From assembly GCA_026545225.1 (NCBI GenBank), contig CM048845.1, forward strand, positions 51,622,033-51,686,032: a stretch of 64,000 bases of DNA, in the 5' to 3' direction. Numbering within the stretch: the stretch's first letter is position 1; the number at the start of each line of letters is the position of its first letter. Shown piece after piece: positions 60,981 to 64,000 of the stretch. Both the position numbers and the translations under genes were made by a program. The notes below the pieces were generated by a model. The model had not been told where the DNA came from. It did not search any database and saw only the letters and a program-made list of their open reading frames with translations. This stretch comes from Cornus controversa (lineage: Eukaryota; Streptophyta; Magnoliopsida; Cornales; Cornaceae).

Positions 60981-61003
60981 TCCCCGGCAACGGCGCCAAA
61001 AAT
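60981..61003 (-). promoter_or_regulatory. Primer-binding site of the young gag-only element
   Basis: 'ccccggcaacggcgccaaaa' lies next to the LTR at 61004. The complement is the same primer block as at 9407-9429. Confidence 0.75.
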
Positions 61004-62433
61004 TGATTCGTGTGTGAGTGTGACTCAAAAAGTATATCAATTAAAATTTCCACACTTCGCAATAGAACGAATTCCTTGTAGAATAGGGCTATCGAAAGGG
61101 GTATCGTACCTCAGGGACTGTGGTCTGACTGTGTTGGATATAAGGAATTAATTCTAATTAAATTTAAAAGAAGTAAATTCTGATTTTTAAATCTAAATTA
61201 ACTAATGAAGCAATTGAACACAAGCAAGAAAAACTAAGGAGTGTAGAGAATATAAGATAAGTCTAGGGTAATTGATTTCACCACTAACTTCACAATCAAT
61301 GGTCAATTGAACTAACTATGGGGCATCATATCATGCATAAGTGGTGTCGGTGGCTACAAGCTCACCTCCATCCGTCAAGAAGATAACATATGATTAAGGC
61401 TAAGTCATGGACTATCTTCGATTGGCATGGGCCATCTGCCTAACTACTCTACTCTAGGGTGCAGCATGGTTCATCTTCTCTAGGCATAATCCATCAAAGC
61501 TTTTAATGATATATTCAGTGAAAACCATTGTGTAATAATCACTCTCATGATCACAGAAAACAAGAGGGACGAGTTCAATAACAACAATCAAGTATCTAAG
61601 ACAAGATAAGAAATCATTGAAACTGAATTTATAAGACTTTTATTGCTCAATTCAATAATAAGAATCCTCTAAATTACACAATCTATGAATGAATACAAAA
61701 ATCCCCAATAATTAGAACAATCAAACCAGTGATGTTTAGTTAGGGCTCCATCAGAACCCTGGTGGCTGAACTAGCCGCTCATGATACGCCTTGTTCTCCA
61801 ATGATTCTCTATTCCAAAAGCTCTTCAAAACTGTTGCCAAGCCTCCTCAATACAGCCCTAATTTGTCACTTTAAATAGCCAAGAGAATACATCAAAGTCC
61901 TAATCCAATTAGGAATAAATTAGGTTTTCCCGCAGCACTAATCAGGTGGGTTTTTTCTGCTGACTTCGGCCCAACTTTTGACCCACTAGAAGTCCGATTT
62001 ACGGAATTTTCGTGAAATACAAAAGTGTGCAGAATCAAATTTCGTTCAACCTTACGCGAGAATAATGTCGATTTGAGACTCGGAAATAAGACTTCTGGTC
62101 CATTTTCCAAAACGGGATTAAGACTGTATTATGCGCAGATTTGGGCTTCAGGCCCGAAACCTTCTTAAGCAGCTGTAATTCTCTTGGACCTCTTCCTTGG
62201 GCTGATTTGAGTTAAAATATGGAGTTCAATGGATCCCTTTGATGTAGGCTTCATCTAACCATTTTGCATGTCATCTTTAAAAGCCCAAAATCACGGTTTT
62301 AACTGAAATAATCATTAAGGCCCTGAAAATACAGAAAACACTAAAACAAAGTAAAATAACAAAATAATCTATCACTAAGAGAATAAAATACATAAGTTAA
62401 GAGGCTAGAATGCGTAACATTCAACGCCTATCA
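61004..62433 (-). repeat. 5' LTR of the young gag-only element
   Basis: Second 1,430-bp copy, followed by the ATGAT target duplication and the resumed TRIM stub. Confidence 0.9.
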
Positions 62434-62450
62434 ATGATATTGTCCGCTTT

Positions 62451-63380
62451 AGTACACTTTGTCTTCTTTGCCTTTTGTAACAAAGCCTCAAGGTTACTAC
62501 ACATAAACTTTCTCTTCAAAAGCACCATTTAAGAAGGCTTATTTTAACTCTAGTTGATGCAACAACCAAGCTTTTTGACCCGCTAAGCCCATTAGAGCTC
62601 TAACTGTGTCAAGTCAAGCCACGGGTGCAAAAGTTTATTGAAAATCAATTTTGGCATGTTGAGAATATCCTTTATCTACAAGTCTTGCTTTGTTCTTTTG
62701 AATGAAGCCATTCGGGTTGAATTTTTTTTTTTTTGTATATCCACTTCACATGCAATCACTTCTTTGTCTTTCAGCTTCTCCACCAACTCCCATGTTTTGT
62801 TCTTCTCTATCATATAAATTTTTTCTTCTATAGTTGCATCTTCAAAGCTTTTTGGTAAACAACATAAAAATTGCAGCTTGCATACACTTTACTAAGGGTT
62901 CTGATTTTTCTTAAAGTTAAACATGGAGATGGGGAATTTGATGAATTTAATCTTTAAAGAGAAGTTGGAGTTGATTGTGACAAGCATTAGGATAAATTTC
63001 TTGTGGAACTTCAATAATATATTCATCTTCATTTTCTTGATTTTCTGATTCTTCATTGAAAGTAGTGACTTGATTTTGAACTTTCTTCTCTTTCCAATCT
63101 CAAGAAGCTTTCTCATTAAAGAGAAGATTTCTACAAATAATCAATTTATTCTTGTTCAAGTTAAAGAGTCCATAGACCTTTAATTTTGATCTATTACCCA
63201 TAAAGAAACATATCTTTCACTAGCTTCATGGAGCTTATGCCTTACTTCTTTTGGAACATGGAAAAAACAAATACAACGAAATACTTTCAAGTGGTTTATG
63301 GCTGACTTTCTACCACTCCAAGTTTCAAATGGAGTTTGATCTCCACCAATTTTGTTGGACATCTATTTGTGAGTTGTGTG
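62451..63380 (-). pseudogene. Copia integrase C-terminus and RT start, right half of the split element
   Basis: A broken minus-strand copia frame. Near 62452-62545 is an RT block with AFLNGAFEEKVYV and GKEDKVY. At 63180-63362 is an integrase C-terminal block, TPFETWSGRKSAINHLKVFRC. A stop-rich stretch lies between. It continues into the half at 53472-54545. Confidence 0.7.
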
Positions 63381-63389
63381 GTGCGGAAG

Positions 63390-64000
63390 TGGTTGCAAAA
63401 GTACTTTAAAACCTAGAGGGGGGGGGGGAATAGGTTCATTTGCTCGTTTGCTTAATTTTTCAAATTAATTCAATTTTAAGTCTAATTAAAAATTAACCAA
63501 ACAATTAATGCAAGTAAATAACTTAAAGTGCAAGTAAAGTAAAGAATGCACTGGATATATGTGGAAAACCTAGATCGGAAAAAAACCACAGGGGAGGTAG
63601 AAAGTCTTAGGAAACCAATCCGCTATAATGAAGTAAAGTACAGCAGACTCTGTCTCAGAATTACACCCCTTTTCACTCTGTTAAGAATCTGATGCGGAAC
63701 ACCTTAGGCTTACAATTGTGGCTTCAAGTCCAACTGCTGCAGACTTCCGACTAACGTCATGATCCTTACAAAAAGGTTGTTGGAAGAACAAAAATACTCG
63801 GCAAGTATTTCGTTCTCTTCGTAATGCGATATGATCACCTTTCTTCTTCAGCAAGTAAGAGAAGAACCACGAATCCAATGCTCTAATCAGTGAATGATTT
63901 GATATAGTTTCTTAGCGGCCAATCAGCAGTAGAACACCATCCTAAGCATCATTCATGAAATATAGATGTGTGTTCTGAAAAATAGTTTACCCTAATTATA
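63390..64000. repeat. Copia LTR-like sequence related to 44306-45684
   Basis: From about 63410, after an 11-base G run at 63419-63429, the sequence follows the order of 44350-44800: 'accacaggggaggtagaaag', 'accaatccgctat', 'cagcagactctgtctcag', 'aacaccttaggcttacaa' and 'ctcttcgtaat'. It is probably the LTR or leader of another SIRE-like copia element that extends beyond the window. Confidence 0.5.

Larger units (their letters stand above)
54933..62433 (-). mobile_element. Very young gag-only Athila-like Ty3 element
   Basis: LTRs of 1,430 bp (54933-56362 and 61004-62433) show no difference by eye. A perfect 5-bp duplication ATGAT lies at 54928-54932 and 62434-62438. A primer-site complement 'ccccggcaacggcgccaaaa' abuts the right LTR. 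The 4.6-kb interior has one intact 612-residue gag and no protease, RT, RNase H or integrase that I can find. Its left interior (56363-57900) is homologous to 3784-5400 of the element at 2395-10818, so both belong to one family. Identical LTRs mean a recent insertion, so helper enzymes must still be active in this genome or were recently. Confidence 0.9.
47599..64000 (+). other. Intron 14 (at least 16.4 kb) or gene 3' flank
   Basis: Starts with the donor 'g|gtaagtctc'. No exon for the RBOH C-terminus was seen in the native parts (47599-47943, 52870-53198). The remainder is a copia element, an older split copia and a young Ty3 element. Either the last exon lies beyond the window or it has been lost. 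Confidence 0.6.

Overview
This is nuclear DNA of a flowering plant, almost certainly a eudicot. It is AT-rich, has spliced genes with GT..AG introns, and is dominated by LTR retrotransposons (Ty3 and copia types), one LINE and TRIM elements. No rRNA, tRNA, CRISPR array or prokaryotic gene was seen. I cannot name the species.

The one cellular locus runs rightward from about 22837 to at least 47598. Read exon by exon with consistent phases, it is one uninterrupted frame of 14 exons (about 1,224 codons in the window). Exon 1 encodes a coiled-coil/NB-ARC nucleotide-binding domain like plant immune receptors, without ARC2 or LRRs. A 28-nt micro-exon and exon 3 lead into a heavy-metal-associated (HMA) fold without its metal cysteines. 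Exon 4 finishes the HMA and runs straight into an RBOH NADPH oxidase: EF-hands, six-helix haem membrane core, FAD site and NADPH site. The last RBOH exon(s) are not in the window. If the splicing is real, this is an NB-ARC-HMA-RBOH fusion that joins an immune-sensor module, an effector-target-like decoy fold and the superoxide-producing enzyme in one polypeptide. I regard it as the most interesting object here.

Layout. 1-1298: unassigned flank. 1304-13021: a 3.3-kb solo LTR (family A, duplication TATAA) interrupted by an 8.4-kb gag-protease Athila-like element (2395-10818, duplication CCTGA). 13027-17705: degenerate Ty3 gag/protease interrupted by a 2.3-kb solo LTR (14418-16721, duplication GCATT). 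17706-20025: truncated family A LTR carrying a TRIM (18271-18825). 20026-22836: upstream region with an old LTR. 22837-27477: exons 1-12. 27478-46131: an 18.7-kb intron filled with a five-LTR TRIM array, a gag-less chromovirus with a LINE in its 5' LTR, and a truncated copia element. 46132-47598: exons 13-14. 47599-64000: the next intron, at least 16.4 kb, with a complete but decayed copia element (47949-52864) and an older copia split by a very young gag-only Ty3 element (54933-62433, LTRs identical by eye).

The retroelements explain the gene's great length. All pol genes are decayed, and the two Athila-like elements encode gag (one also protease) but no polymerase, so they would need enzymes supplied from elsewhere.
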